Source of the DNA: a virus
DNA: 64,000 bases
Virus record (IMG/VR): IMGVR_UViG_3300032282_006037
Span: 1-64,000 of that record
Strand: one strand, 5' to 3'
Part shown: piece after piece, positions 9,069-17,845 of the stretch
How the letters are laid out: the number at the start of each line of letters is the position of its first letter
Position numbering within the stretch: position 1 is the stretch's first letter
Notes under the pieces: model-generated
Told to the model about the DNA's origin: nothing
What the model saw: the letters and a program-made list of their open reading frames with translations, nothing else
Database searches by the model: none
Made by a program: the position numbers and the translations under genes

Positions 9069-10211
9069 ATGGCTTCGTCGCGAAATAGAGTTATTTATGC
9101 AGGTGATACGATTTTAATGTCAGAATCGCCTTCTTGGTATTCGCAAACAGGAGTTGCGTCTTTAAAATCTATAAGACGTGTTCAATCAAGTAATATAGAA
9201 ATATCGACCCCGCTTTCAACAGCTAAACAAATAGGTTCGTCAGATTTTGCATTTCAAAGATATTTGCAATATCCTAAAATAACAACATCTTTTAGTTATT
9301 ATTTAACTGATAATTCAAATGAATTAATAATGGGTTTTGTCACTGATGGAGTGACTGGTTGTTTTAAAAATTTAGTTGCTTTTGGTAAGGATCAAAATAT
9401 TTTTTATGTTTTAACAAATACTAATGCTGAAGATTTTTCAGATGTTGGTAGTTTGTCTGGATACGATGTAATGAGTATAGGCAATTGTTTTCTAACTAAT
9501 TATTCTATTAATGCTGCTGTTGGAACTATACCGACAGCAAGCGCATCCTACGATTGTTTAAATATATTTTTTCAAAATTATACAGGAGTTCAAACACAAT
9601 TACCATCAATAGATTTGACTGGAGCTAGTCGATCTACTGGGACGTATGCATTAACAGCTTTCAATTTAAATCCTCAAAATTATTTTTCTAATCAAGAAAA
9701 TAGACCTGCTGCATTAAGACCTGGAGATATTGTTTTACAAATGCAGCAACCTTTAATTGGTGGAATTAGATATAGCGGTGTTGTTCAAGCTAGCATAACA
9801 TCTTTAAATGTTGAACTTCAATTAGAAAGAAAAGATTTAGTTGGTTTCGGTAGCAACTATCCATATGATAAACGCTTATTGTTTCCTATAATTGGAAATT
9901 TATCTTTTGAGGGAATTTTCGATCAAGCAGTGACTGGTGATTTTAGTCAAATATTTGATGATGAAAATACTTATGATTTCACATTTTTATTCAAAAATTG
10001 TAATGGTGATATAAATTATAGATTGGGAATCTTTGGTGCCGCTGTAGAATCTCAGAGTTTATCTATGTCTATTGGAGAAAATATGTCATTTAGCTCTCAA
10101 TTTTCTATTACAGTTACTGAAGGTGATGGTTTTACTATTTCAGGGGCAGCAGAATTAATTACTGGAGAGCTAATTGATTCTATTAACAATCAAACATTAG
10201 CTTTGTTATAA
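9069..10211 (+). CDS. Putative tail tube / major tail structural protein
   Basis: 380 residues, no signal peptide, predominantly beta. The N-terminal region (SIRRVQSSNIEISTPLSTAK, QIGSSDFAFQRYLQYPKI) resembles the entry segment of phage tail tube proteins, where a similar pattern of beta strands precedes a variable insert. It is the first gene after a terminator and has its own GTGTA motif, as expected for a highly expressed virion protein. The family assignment is by pattern only; another virion structural role is possible. Confidence 0.5.
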   Translation: MASSRNRVIYAGDTILMSESPSWYSQTGVASLKSIRRVQSSNIEISTPLSTAKQIGSSDFAFQRYLQYPKITTSFSYYLTDNSNELIMGFVTDGVTGCFKNLVAFGKDQNIFYVLTNTNAEDFSDVGSLSGYDVMSIGNCFLTNYSINAAVGTIPTASASYDCLNIFFQNYTGVQTQLPSIDLTGASRSTGTYALTAFNLNPQNYFSNQENRPAALRPGDIVLQMQQPLIGGIRYSGVVQASITSLNVELQLERKDLVGFGSNYPYDKRLLFPIIGNLSFEGIFDQAVTGDFSQIFDDENTYDFTFLFKNCNGDINYRLGIFGAAVESQSLSMSIGENMSFSSQFSITVTEGDGFTISGAAELITGELIDSINNQTLALL

Positions 10212-10212
10212 T

Positions 10213-11649
10213 ATGAAAGATAGAAATATATTTTCATCTAAAAATCCGCCAAGTAGTTGGACTAGAAATCCAAATAATTTTTTAAAAAATTTTGATTTAT
10301 CTGGTTTTGCTGTTTATGTTGATATAGGAGTTTCTTCTGAGAAAACAAAAAAAAGTGCTGCTTTAATAAGCAATAAACACGTTTTATTAGCAAAACATGT
10401 AACCGGTGATAATCCGCCTTCTTTCAACATTAAATTTGTAAATAATAATAATGAAGTTTTTACTTATTCTGTAGATGTTTGTATTCATTTGGATTTTTCA
10501 GATATGATGATAGGAGTTTTGGATAGAGTTATTGATCCTTCTTTGTGTTTTTATAAGGTATTGCGTTCTAATTTTGATAGTTATTATAATTTAATTATTG
10601 ATTCAATTGGTTCTGGATCTAAATTGCCAGTTGTTTTTGTTGATCAAGATAAAAATTTATCTGTTGGAGATGCAATTTTTACAAAAGCAGCGTTGCCAGT
10701 TAATGCGGGTAATCCAACAAGTTATCCTTTAGGTTATGTTTGGCAAATAAATATAAGTAATAATGATTTGAAATATACATATGGTGAATATGTTATTTCT
10801 GGAGACTCTGGTAATCCTATTTTTTGTATATTGAATAACGAATTAATTTTACTTGGTTTATGGCATGTAGCGCAGTTATATCCAGAAGGTAGAGGTCCAA
10901 TAATTAAAAATAATACAGTAGGTAAATTCGCAGCAAGTCATAAATATATATCGGATATTAATTCTGCAATGACTACTCTTGCTGGATCATCTTATTCTGT
11001 AACTCAAATTGCATCAGATTTTAATACTTATTCATCTTTAAAGATTCCAAGCATTGCTATTGGTTCTAATACATATTCTGAGTCTGTTTCTAGTTACAGT
11101 CGATCTCCGAATGTAAGAGGGTATGGGCAAGAAAATAAAACTATTTCTTTAGATGATGATAGTTATATATATGGTCCGTTTTCTTTGTCTTCAGATTTAA
11201 GTTACCTTATAAATCCTTCTTCTCCTTATTTAGGTTTAACAAGTAATAATTTAAAATCAAAAACAAATGAGGGTGGCACTTCTAGCGATCTTTCTTCTAA
11301 CATAGCGTATAAAGCTTTAGCGGTTCCTGCTCCTATTGTTAATAGTATTAGTAACACAAATAATAAAAGACCGATTATTTCTGGAACCTGGATACAAACT
11401 GAATTGCCTACTTATTCAGAAGATATTTATATTGATATATATGATAATAATGTTATTATTTCTTCTTTTACAGACATTACTCTTTCAAATGTGAAAAGCA
11501 ATAATACGTTTACTTTTTCTTTTACTCCGTCTTCTGATTTAAGTATTGGAACGCATACGATAAAAGCAAAAGCGTATTATTTTGATAATAATTATAGTTC
11601 TTTTAGTAATTCAGTTACTTTTGATATATTAGATACTGGTGGCTCTTAA
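10213..11649 (+). CDS. Trypsin-like serine protease with C-terminal Ig-like domain
   Basis: 478 residues. The N-terminal ~230 residues have the chymotrypsin-fold signature with a full candidate triad: His62 in LLAKHVTG (following AALISNKHVL), Asp97 in DFSDMMIGVL, and Ser199 in ISGDSGNPIF, the GDSGGP-type nucleophile motif. A linker (230-370) leads to a beta-sandwich at about 375-475 resembling bacterial Ig-like modules. No signal peptide. It follows the tail-tube-like gene by 1 bp, so it is probably a virion-associated or maturation protease. Phage virion proteases are usually of other folds, so this is unusual. Cleavage target unknown. Confidence 0.75.
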   Translation: MKDRNIFSSKNPPSSWTRNPNNFLKNFDLSGFAVYVDIGVSSEKTKKSAALISNKHVLLAKHVTGDNPPSFNIKFVNNNNEVFTYSVDVCIHLDFSDMMIGVLDRVIDPSLCFYKVLRSNFDSYYNLIIDSIGSGSKLPVVFVDQDKNLSVGDAIFTKAALPVNAGNPTSYPLGYVWQINISNNDLKYTYGEYVISGDSGNPIFCILNNELILLGLWHVAQLYPEGRGPIIKNNTVGKFAASHKYISDINSAMTTLAGSSYSVTQIASDFNTYSSLKIPSIAIGSNTYSESVSSYSRSPNVRGYGQENKTISLDDDSYIYGPFSLSSDLSYLINPSSPYLGLTSNNLKSKTNEGGTSSDLSSNIAYKALAVPAPIVNSISNTNNKRPIISGTWIQTELPTYSEDIYIDIYDNNVIISSFTDITLSNVKSNNTFTFSFTPSSDLSIGTHTIKAKAYYFDNNYSSFSNSVTFDILDTGGS

Positions 11650-12042
11650 TTAAAATTCAATTTTTGCATTTTTTGTTTCTATAGTTTTTGGTCTGTCTTT
11701 AACATGTTTTTTGCCGTTTGTTTTCTTTTTATAGTCGTCGAAATACTTGCGCTTAATAGGATCTTCGCCGCCATTCAAAGCCGCTCTACGATCTGATAAT
11801 TCAGAAGAATAATCTAACAAATCACCATATCGGCCTTTCATATTTGCTGTTTTATTAACAAATCCTTTATTATCGAATGGATCAACTACTTTTGCGTTTC
11901 CAATATTCACTTGTGGCAGATCATAAACTCGCTCCCAAAAATCTTCATCTCCGTTTTCACCGCAATAATGTTTATATTCTTTCATAGGCATTACAACGTC
12001 AATGATTTTGCCTGTTTTTTTATTTTTGAATTGATAGACCAT
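11650..12042 (-). CDS. Small hypothetical phage protein
   Basis: 130 residues, basic C terminus (lysine-rich from about 95). The N terminus (MVYQFKNKKTGKIIDVVMPM) resembles short proteins often found in T4-like and marine phages, some related to the FmdB zinc-ribbon group, but the cysteine pairs expected for a zinc ribbon are absent (only one Cys). Its stop codon abuts that of the protease gene in a tail-to-tail arrangement. On the minus strand a TATAAT lies 4 nt before the ATG. Function unknown. Confidence 0.6.
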   Translation of the reverse strand: MVYQFKNKKTGKIIDVVMPMKEYKHYCGENGDEDFWERVYDLPQVNIGNAKVVDPFDNKGFVNKTANMKGRYGDLLDYSSELSDRRAALNGGEDPIKRKYFDDYKKKTNGKKHVKDRPKTIETKNAKIEF

Positions 12043-12071
12043 AACTATTATATGAAATATATAAAAAATTA

Positions 12072-12100
12072 AAGCGCGGTTTTTTAGGCCGCGCTTGTTT
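12072..12100 (-). terminator. Terminator downstream of hsp20 (bidirectional)
   Basis: An 8-bp GC-rich stem AAGCGCGG / CCGCGCTT with a ~9-nt loop is flanked by T runs on both strands. It lies just after the Hsp20 stop and should end that leftward transcript; the next leftward gene then needs its own promoter. Confidence 0.85.
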
Positions 12101-12388
12101 TTATTCTATTTCTATTGTTCTCAGTCTTTCTTTCTTCTTAGGAAGTTTAACTGATAACAAACCATTATTCATTTTCGCTGTTACGCTTTCGAAGTCATAG
12201 TCATTAACGTCATATAGATAATCTTCAAAGTCTACAGCAAACGTTTGCTTGTCGTCTACTTTAATATTAAGAGCTTTATTTGATGTAAAGATCTTAACGT
12301 TTTCTTTAGATTTTCCAGCTAGTTCAAAATTCAAAACTAGCTCGTTATCAGTGTCGCTGTATGTATATTTAAGTGTTTTGTAGTACAT
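12101..12388 (-). CDS. Small heat-shock protein, Hsp20/alpha-crystallin family
   Basis: 95 residues from the ATG at 12388 (an in-frame ATG at 12400 would add four residues). The protein has the alpha-crystallin fold pattern: LVLNFELAGKSKENVKIF early, and the conserved G-x-L strand in AKMNNGLLSVKLPKKK, ending with an I-E-I-type strand (RTIEIE). It lacks a long N-terminal arm. Small heat-shock proteins bind unfolded proteins and are known in cyanophages and other T4-like phages, where they may assist particle assembly. A TG-C-TATATG extended -10 predicts transcription starting next to 12388, which favours the shorter start. Confidence 0.8.
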   Translation of the reverse strand: MYYKTLKYTYSDTDNELVLNFELAGKSKENVKIFTSNKALNIKVDDKQTFAVDFEDYLYDVNDYDFESVTAKMNNGLLSVKLPKKKERLRTIEIE

Positions 12389-12464
12389 AGTAAAATACAT
12401 ATAGCAAGAATCATGCCAACTTTTTTAAGCTGAAAAATCATTTAATGAAGTCATTTTGACACTT

Positions 12465-13547
12465 TTAATTCTTTATTGAGCCAAGAAGTGTGTCAGCTGT
12501 TGTCTCATATGTAAACTTTTCTTGTAGCTTTAGTCCATTTGGATTAGGTTTCTTGGCATATTCAATAGATTTTAAGATTGCAGCATCCATTTCTTCATCG
12601 GAAATATCAAAAAACTGACCTTGATTAAAAGCTGAATTAGGAGTAAAAAAGATTCCATCATAACAGTCTTTTAGCTTCGTTGGTTCAACTAGAATGCAGT
12701 TATCTGCTGTTGCCCAATCTTTGTGAGCTGTTGCGTTCATTACAACGCTCCATTTGCCTAACGTGGTAGAATTGAATGCTGGCAAGTTCCATCCTTCTGC
12801 TCCGCTTAATCCACTGAGATCAATGTCTATACTATTGAGGTAATCATTGACCTCACTATTTGTCTGCATGTAAGGAACAAAATTAATATTATTATATTGC
12901 TTGCCTTCAAATATCTTAATTATTTCTTCTTGAAATTTTGATTTATCTAGGAATGGATTTGTCACAGCGCAAGAAAGCTGATATTTAGAATTATTACCAA
13001 AAAGCTTTAGCCAAGATTTAATTATTCTAGCTGTATTTTTTCTCTTCTCAAATTTACCTAGTATTCCGAAATGAATTTTTTCTTCTAAATAAGTCTTTCC
13101 AGTTAAACAGAAATCTTTATCAAAACCGAGAGGAACAAATTTTACATTAGCAATATCATTCATTTCAAATATTCGCTTTGTATAATTAGAAGTTACGAAT
13201 ACTTGATCTTGGCATTTAAGAATATTTTTTTCAATAGAAGTTACTTGAGATACTTCATGAAAAGTTAAAAGAGATTGGTTTTTTGTATATCGAGATTCGC
13301 TAGAGTTGATGTGCCATAGCTTTAAAGAAGGCAAATCCTTATCTATCTTTTCGTATCTAGACGATGCAGCTTTCTTTATATATTCGACAAAATCGTTATC
13401 GATCTTATCATAAGCGCCAAAATCCAGCTTATCGCCAATTGGAAAGAATACCAAATCTATATTTTTCTTGTAAAATTCTCTTAAAATGTTTACTGAAACA
13501 TTTCCAAAAGATAAAGAATTAATCGGCGCTGAAACTAGTAATCTCAT
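12465..13547 (-). CDS. GT4-family glycosyltransferase
   Basis: 360 residues, GT-B fold. The C-terminal half shows the GT4 donor-binding region (GILGKFEKRKNTARIIKSW, then DIDLSGLSGAEGWNLPAFN) and a helical tail. It is the last gene of a leftward operon with the sigma factor and dNMP kinase; its start overlaps the end of the sigma-factor gene by 29 bp. Such proteins are frequent in large marine phages. Substrate unknown; modification of DNA bases or of virion or cell-surface glycans are all possible. Confidence 0.8.
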   Translation of the reverse strand: MRLLVSAPINSLSFGNVSVNILREFYKKNIDLVFFPIGDKLDFGAYDKIDNDFVEYIKKAASSRYEKIDKDLPSLKLWHINSSESRYTKNQSLLTFHEVSQVTSIEKNILKCQDQVFVTSNYTKRIFEMNDIANVKFVPLGFDKDFCLTGKTYLEEKIHFGILGKFEKRKNTARIIKSWLKLFGNNSKYQLSCAVTNPFLDKSKFQEEIIKIFEGKQYNNINFVPYMQTNSEVNDYLNSIDIDLSGLSGAEGWNLPAFNSTTLGKWSVVMNATAHKDWATADNCILVEPTKLKDCYDGIFFTPNSAFNQGQFFDISDEEMDAAILKSIEYAKKPNPNGLKLQEKFTYETTADTLLGSIKN

Positions 13548-14124
13548 ATTTAGATCTTATGTTTTTAGATATAGAATTCAATGCAGCATTATGAATATTA
13601 ATACATCCTTGTATGCTTAATTTCATTTCTTTGCTTATTTTTCTCCAAGGTGTAAGTTTTTTATTACCTGAGTACCTCATCGAGAATATCTTGTGCAATC
13701 TTTTATCAGGATGATTTTGCAGCTGTACTTTGAAATCTTTTAATACTGAATCTTTAAAGTCTTGTTGAGCTTTGTTACATTCATATTTTATTTTTTCAAA
13801 ATCATAAGAATGATCGTTTAGTTCAATATATTTTCTATTTTTATTAGAAGCATTTAGACACATCCACTTAGCTTCGTTGCCTAAAAATGTAGAAAACTTA
13901 GTTCCTTTGTCTTCATCGTATTTCAAGGCAGAATTATATATTGCTAATTCTTTATCGTTTATGATTTCTTCTCTTAAAGTATCGTTATTACAGTTCTTTA
14001 AAAAAGAATTAACGATATCTAGATAAATTCCAGAATGCCTATCGATTAACTCTGATAAAGATTGATCTACATGTTTATTTCTTTTTATGTTTTTGATTAA
14101 TTGTATATCACTTAAATTCTCCAT
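13519..14124 (-). CDS. RNA polymerase sigma factor, T4 gp55-like late sigma
   Basis: 201 residues. Residues ~60-95 match sigma-70 region 2 (ALKYDEDKGTKFSTFLGNEA, then KWMCLN), the part that binds core polymerase and melts the -10 element. Residues ~145-190 (RYSGNKKLTPWRKISKEM, then KLSIQGCINIHNAAL) resemble the region 4 helix-turn-helix. Length matches T4 gp55 (185 aa), a minimal late sigma. It overlaps the dNMP kinase gene upstream and the glycosyltransferase downstream. It is the obvious candidate to read the GTGTA motif found before late genes in this window. Confidence 0.75.
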   Translation of the reverse strand: MENLSDIQLIKNIKRNKHVDQSLSELIDRHSGIYLDIVNSFLKNCNNDTLREEIINDKELAIYNSALKYDEDKGTKFSTFLGNEAKWMCLNASNKNRKYIELNDHSYDFEKIKYECNKAQQDFKDSVLKDFKVQLQNHPDKRLHKIFSMRYSGNKKLTPWRKISKEMKLSIQGCINIHNAALNSISKNIRSKYEITSFSAD

Positions 14125-14737
14125 ATAATGACCATTTATTTTTAAAGAATAAACGATTTATATGCCAATTGCAAGTTTCTTTTTCTTCAGTAAATGTTTT
14201 CCATTTTATCTTATAATCTGCCGCTCGTTTTAATATAGGATCGTTTAGTTTCTCTTGAAAATTAGCGGGTTTTTGACCCATTCTGTTTAAATGTATAACA
14301 AAACCGCCGTTTTGTTTAATCCATTTAGCTTCGTTTTCATATCTTACATCAGTAATAATGACTATTATTTTATTATTTATAGAAGATTTAACCTTTTTAT
14401 CTATTTTTTTTATCCAATAATCTTGATCTAGTTTTCTGCAAACATCTGTGCCGTAAGAAACTAGAATAGGTCTTATAACATCTTTTTCAGCATTGTTTTC
14501 GGTGAAAGCTGAAATATTCAGTTTATCTTTTAAAAAGTCATCTAGATCATGTTTTAATGCAGAAGCAAACGATATCGTTAAACAAGGAAATCCATTCTTT
14601 TGAAGTTTTTGCATTAAATATTTACCTAATGTATCTTTACCGCATCTAGCAACGCCAGCTATTCCAAAAATAAGGGGAAGTTCTTTTTGCACGATTTTTT
14701 TTCTACGTTTAATGATAAAATTATGAGTGTTTTGCAT
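14108..14737 (-). CDS. Deoxynucleoside monophosphate kinase-like P-loop kinase
   Basis: 209 residues. A P-loop GVARCGKDTL (residues 28-37) is followed by NMP-kinase elements including DVRYENEAKWIKQNGGFVI, a motif characteristic of the phage dNMP kinase group (T4 gp1-like). It phosphorylates dNMPs to dNDPs for DNA synthesis. It is first in the leftward operon kinase-sigma-glycosyltransferase. The N-terminal ~20 residues before the P-loop strand are basic and could include a slightly late true start. Confidence 0.8.
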   Translation of the reverse strand: MQNTHNFIIKRRKKIVQKELPLIFGIAGVARCGKDTLGKYLMQKLQKNGFPCLTISFASALKHDLDDFLKDKLNISAFTENNAEKDVIRPILVSYGTDVCRKLDQDYWIKKIDKKVKSSINNKIIVIITDVRYENEAKWIKQNGGFVIHLNRMGQKPANFQEKLNDPILKRAADYKIKWKTFTEEKETCNWHINRLFFKNKWSLYGEFK

Positions 14738-14830
14738 CTAAGGTATACCTAGGGAAATTATTAAGGTTATTCAGAGGAATTTTTTAACGTGACACTATGG
14801 AAATTTATTGTGGTTGCGCTTTGATTAATT

Positions 14831-14858
14831 AAACTTTCTTCGAAGACTTCGAAAGTTT
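14831..14858 (-). terminator. Terminator-like hairpin
   Basis: An 8-bp inverted repeat AAACTTTC / GAAAGTTT with a 12-nt spacer overlaps the stop codon of the leftward gene ending at 14857. The spacer can itself pair partly (CTTCGAAG). Only a short T-poor tail follows on either strand, so termination strength is doubtful. The rest of the 14738-14856 gap holds no gene. Confidence 0.4.
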
Positions 14859-15162
14859 AATGCAAAGTTTCTCCTTTGTCAAGAAAAAAAGAGGAAAGAG
14901 AAGATAAATCTTTAGCTAATTTATAATATCCTAAATCTGTTAATAATTCTGGAACATGCAAAAATTCAATTTTATCATCACTATCATTAACTTTTTTGAT
15001 ATTCATTAATAGTGATAATTTAGTATTTTTACCTAGCTTTTCTATTATCTCCTTCAAAGCTGAAGTAGCAGCTTCAGTATAACTACAACTTAAAATAATA
15101 CTTTGCCAATCAGCACATTCAACTAGATAAAAATCTTCTTGACTTTCTTCTGTCTTAAACAT
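14857..15162 (-). CDS. Hypothetical protein
   Basis: 101 residues from ATG 15162; an upstream in-frame ATG at 15189 would overlap the divergent gene on the other strand, so the shorter start is preferred. Acidic, mostly helical, with a C-terminal LAKDLSSLSSFFLDKGE segment. No recognised motif. It shares a ~20-bp divergent promoter region with the glycosyltransferase at 15184. Confidence 0.6.
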   Translation of the reverse strand: MFKTEESQEDFYLVECADWQSIILSCSYTEAATSALKEIIEKLGKNTKLSLLMNIKKVNDSDDKIEFLHVPELLTDLGYYKLAKDLSSLSSFFLDKGETLH

Positions 15163-15167
15163 AAGAT
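15139..15167 (+). promoter_or_regulatory. Sigma-70-like promoter for the glycan island
   Basis: TTGACT, a 17-bp spacer and TAAGAT precede the first gene of the rightward glycan island; predicted transcription start about 10 nt before the ATG at 15184. It lies inside the start of the divergent gene. Weaker match than the TTGACA promoters elsewhere. Confidence 0.4.
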
Positions 15168-15183
15168 TAGAGTATATTAATAA

Positions 15184-16047
15184 ATGCAAGATGTCAATAA
15201 AAAAATACTTTGGCTTGCAGATTTTGATTTAGATCAAGCAGCTGGTGGAGCACAAAGAAGTGACAAGATTCTAATAGAACATGGAAAGAAAATAGGTTTT
15301 AATATACTAAAAGTAAATAAAACTAACTTTGGCGCTCATATTAACATTCATGATTATGATATTCTAATTACATCTAATATCTGTTCACTTCATTTTGAAA
15401 ATAATTGGTTATTGGATGAAATAGCTAAACATAAACACCATGTTAGAATAGAACATGATTCTAATATGTATTTGACAAATGAGCAAAGGAAGAAACTTTT
15501 TTCTAATTGTAAAAAGACATTTTTTTTAACTGAATATCACCATCAATACTTTATTGAAGATTATGGCGATATATTTCATAACGTAGAAATAGTTCCTGAT
15601 CCTATTGATACTGATTTCTTTTGTGATCTAAAAAATGAAAGGGAAAATAAAATTTTATATGCTGGCTATATGCATCCTTTAAAAGGTAGCTATGAATTTT
15701 TTGATTTTGTATTACAGAATACAGATTTAAAGTTTGTTGTATCAGGATGGACCAACTATCCATCTTTAGAATTTTTATGCAAAAGCGTTCCAAACGTTGA
15801 ATATATTAGCTTAACAGATTATGAAAAAATGCCAGAAATATACAATAAGTATTCTCATTTTTACTATAACCCAAATTTAAAAGAACCATTTTGTCGTTCT
15901 TTCGCAGAAGCTTTTTTATGTGGTTGTAAAATAATAAGCAATAAAGTCAATCAAATTGGCAGCTATCAATATTTTATGAAACACGGTAAAGAAAAGTTTG
16001 TAAATGATTGTAAAAACGCTCATATAAAGTTCTGGGAAAAACTGTGA
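15184..16047 (+). CDS. GT4-like glycosyltransferase
   Basis: 287 residues. N-terminal AGGAQRSDKILIEHGKKIGF resembles the glycine-rich entry of GT4 enzymes, and the C-terminal half contains ILYAGYMHPLKGSYEFFDFV, then the donor-site stretch EPFCRSFAEAFLCGCKII. It is first in a long rightward run of sugar genes; its TGA overlaps the GTG start of the next gene. Donor and acceptor unknown. Confidence 0.8.
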   Translation: MQDVNKKILWLADFDLDQAAGGAQRSDKILIEHGKKIGFNILKVNKTNFGAHINIHDYDILITSNICSLHFENNWLLDEIAKHKHHVRIEHDSNMYLTNEQRKKLFSNCKKTFFLTEYHHQYFIEDYGDIFHNVEIVPDPIDTDFFCDLKNERENKILYAGYMHPLKGSYEFFDFVLQNTDLKFVVSGWTNYPSLEFLCKSVPNVEYISLTDYEKMPEIYNKYSHFYYNPNLKEPFCRSFAEAFLCGCKIISNKVNQIGSYQYFMKHGKEKFVNDCKNAHIKFWEKL

Positions 16048-16949
16048 AAATACTTTTAGTTTTTAATAAAAATTTGCCGCGTGAAAATCTTAATAGAATG
16101 GATTCTGGATATTATAATACTTATATTCCATTGTTAGAACTTGGACATGAAGTATACTTGTATGATACCATAAACCCAAAAGAAAAAAATTTTTCTAAAG
16201 TTGTCGAGCAATTTAAACCTGATTTGATTTTTTGCTGTTTAACAGGTAATTCTCAAATCACTCCTTATGAACCAATTGAAGAAATTAAACAAATAACCAA
16301 TTCTGGTAAAATCAAAACATTTAATTGGTTTTGCGATGATACTTGGAGGTTCGAAAGTTTTTCTCAATATTTTTGTCATTATTTCAATGTTTGCTCTACT
16401 CCAGAATATTCTTATATTGAGAAATTTAAACAATCTGGTTATAACAATATAATTTTAGGACAATGGCATTGCAACGAAGATTTATATTTACTAAATCAAA
16501 AAAAATATAATATTGGTTTTTGTGGAGGATTGAATCAAACAAGATTAAACTTTTTAAAACAATTAAATCAACAGGTTTCATATTTTTCAGGATGTTCTTA
16601 TGAAGATATGATCTCACTATATGCATCTTGCAAAATAGTTTTGAATCTTACCATCAATGACAACGATACCGAAAAAAAACGCCAAATGAAATTGCGCATT
16701 TTTGAAGCGACCTGTGTCAATAGTATGTTACTGACTGAAAGCGTTCAAAACATAGAGATGTATTATAAACCAAATGATGAAATAATTTGTTTCGAAAATG
16801 TAGAAGAATGTATAGATAAAATTCAATTCTTTTTAAGAAACGAAAGCGAAATGCAAAAAATTGCTCAAAAAGGAAACGAAAGATTTTTGAAAGAACACAC
16901 TTCAAAAATTAGATTAAATAATCTTATTAAAGAAATAAATAAAATATGA
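16044..16949 (+). CDS. CgeB-like glycosyltransferase
   Basis: 301 residues with a GTG start that overlaps the previous stop (GTGA). The C-terminal part matches the CgeB/Glycos_transf_1_2 type: IGFCGGLNQTRLNFLKQL, SCKIVLNLTINDND, RIFEATCVNSMLLTESVQN, and the ending EMQKIAQKGNERFLKEHTS. These enzymes belong to the GT-B fold and are frequent in O-antigen and flagellin glycosylation loci. Overlaps the next gene by 4 bp. Confidence 0.8.
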   Translation: MKILLVFNKNLPRENLNRMDSGYYNTYIPLLELGHEVYLYDTINPKEKNFSKVVEQFKPDLIFCCLTGNSQITPYEPIEEIKQITNSGKIKTFNWFCDDTWRFESFSQYFCHYFNVCSTPEYSYIEKFKQSGYNNIILGQWHCNEDLYLLNQKKYNIGFCGGLNQTRLNFLKQLNQQVSYFSGCSYEDMISLYASCKIVLNLTINDNDTEKKRQMKLRIFEATCVNSMLLTESVQNIEMYYKPNDEIICFENVEECIDKIQFFLRNESEMQKIAQKGNERFLKEHTSKIRLNNLIKEINKI

Positions 16950-17845
16950 AAATTTATATTCAAAGACATTCTGAATTTGCTGGCAAATGGATTTATTCTG
17001 GCTATGCCCATGCATGGGCTTATTTAGATTATCAAGTAAAATTTATTTCTCAATTGGAAGAAATAAAAGACGATTCTGATTATTGGTTATTTATTACAGA
17101 CGGAATAATAAATGAACAAAATTTAAAATATTTAAAAAATAGCGGAAAAACTTTTTTGTATGTGCAGCCTAATTATTTTCCACATCATTGGGGTAAACAT
17201 CCGAATTTTGTATGTTCCTTATCGCCCGAGCTTATCGATAAGATAAATAATTTAAAAAACATAAAAAAATGGACTTTTGGATATGATACAGAAACTTATT
17301 ATCCATTATGGAAAAATGTTATATCGATGCCGCTAGCTTACGATAATATAAATTATATTACTGAAGACACTTTTGATTATAAATATGACATTTGCTTTGT
17401 TGGGGGCTTTGCAAATAATGGATTTAATGAAAAAGTAGTAATAATACAAAACACTCTAAACGCTTTTTTGAAAGCTGGATTCAAGTGTGGTTTTTCAGTC
17501 GGTCAAAATATTTCTCATGAATTAGAAAATTATGTTTTAAATAAGTCTAAAGTTGCTCTTAACATACATGATTTATATCAGAGAACATTAGGATTAGATA
17601 CTAACGAAAGAACTTTTAAATCATTAGGATGCAATGGCACTTTAATATCTGATTCAATTAAACAAATAGATTTTTTATTCCATAACTGTTTTCAATCAAA
17701 TGATATCGATAAGTTAATTGAAAAAACTAAAGAATTTTGTCAATTAGATATTGAAGAATTAAATTCATATAAAAAGCAAAATAAAAAAATAATTGACAAT
17801 GAACATACATATATAAAAAGAGTAGAAAAGTTTATTCAAGCATAA
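16946..17845 (+). CDS. CgeB-like glycosyltransferase
   Basis: 299 residues, same general family as its neighbour but divergent in sequence. Motifs: YDICFVGGFANNGFNEKV, SKVALNIHDLYQRT, NERTFKSLGCNGTLISD, and the closing IIDNEHTYIKRVEKF. Probably adds a different sugar in the same glycan. Starts and ends in overlaps of 1-4 bp with flanking genes. Confidence 0.75.
   Translation: MKIYIQRHSEFAGKWIYSGYAHAWAYLDYQVKFISQLEEIKDDSDYWLFITDGIINEQNLKYLKNSGKTFLYVQPNYFPHHWGKHPNFVCSLSPELIDKINNLKNIKKWTFGYDTETYYPLWKNVISMPLAYDNINYITEDTFDYKYDICFVGGFANNGFNEKVVIIQNTLNAFLKAGFKCGFSVGQNISHELENYVLNKSKVALNIHDLYQRTLGLDTNERTFKSLGCNGTLISDSIKQIDFLFHNCFQSNDIDKLIEKTKEFCQLDIEELNSYKKQNKKIIDNEHTYIKRVEKFIQA

Noticed and set aside
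10206-10212. TATAAT immediately before ATG 10213
   Set aside because: It is formed by the end of the previous gene (TTA TAA) plus one T, touching the start codon, so it is likely coincidental; the same applies before 47298.
14831-14858. Replication origin or operator palindrome
   Set aside because: Only an 8-bp stem at a gene end; a weak terminator explains it and there are no iteron-like repeats around it.
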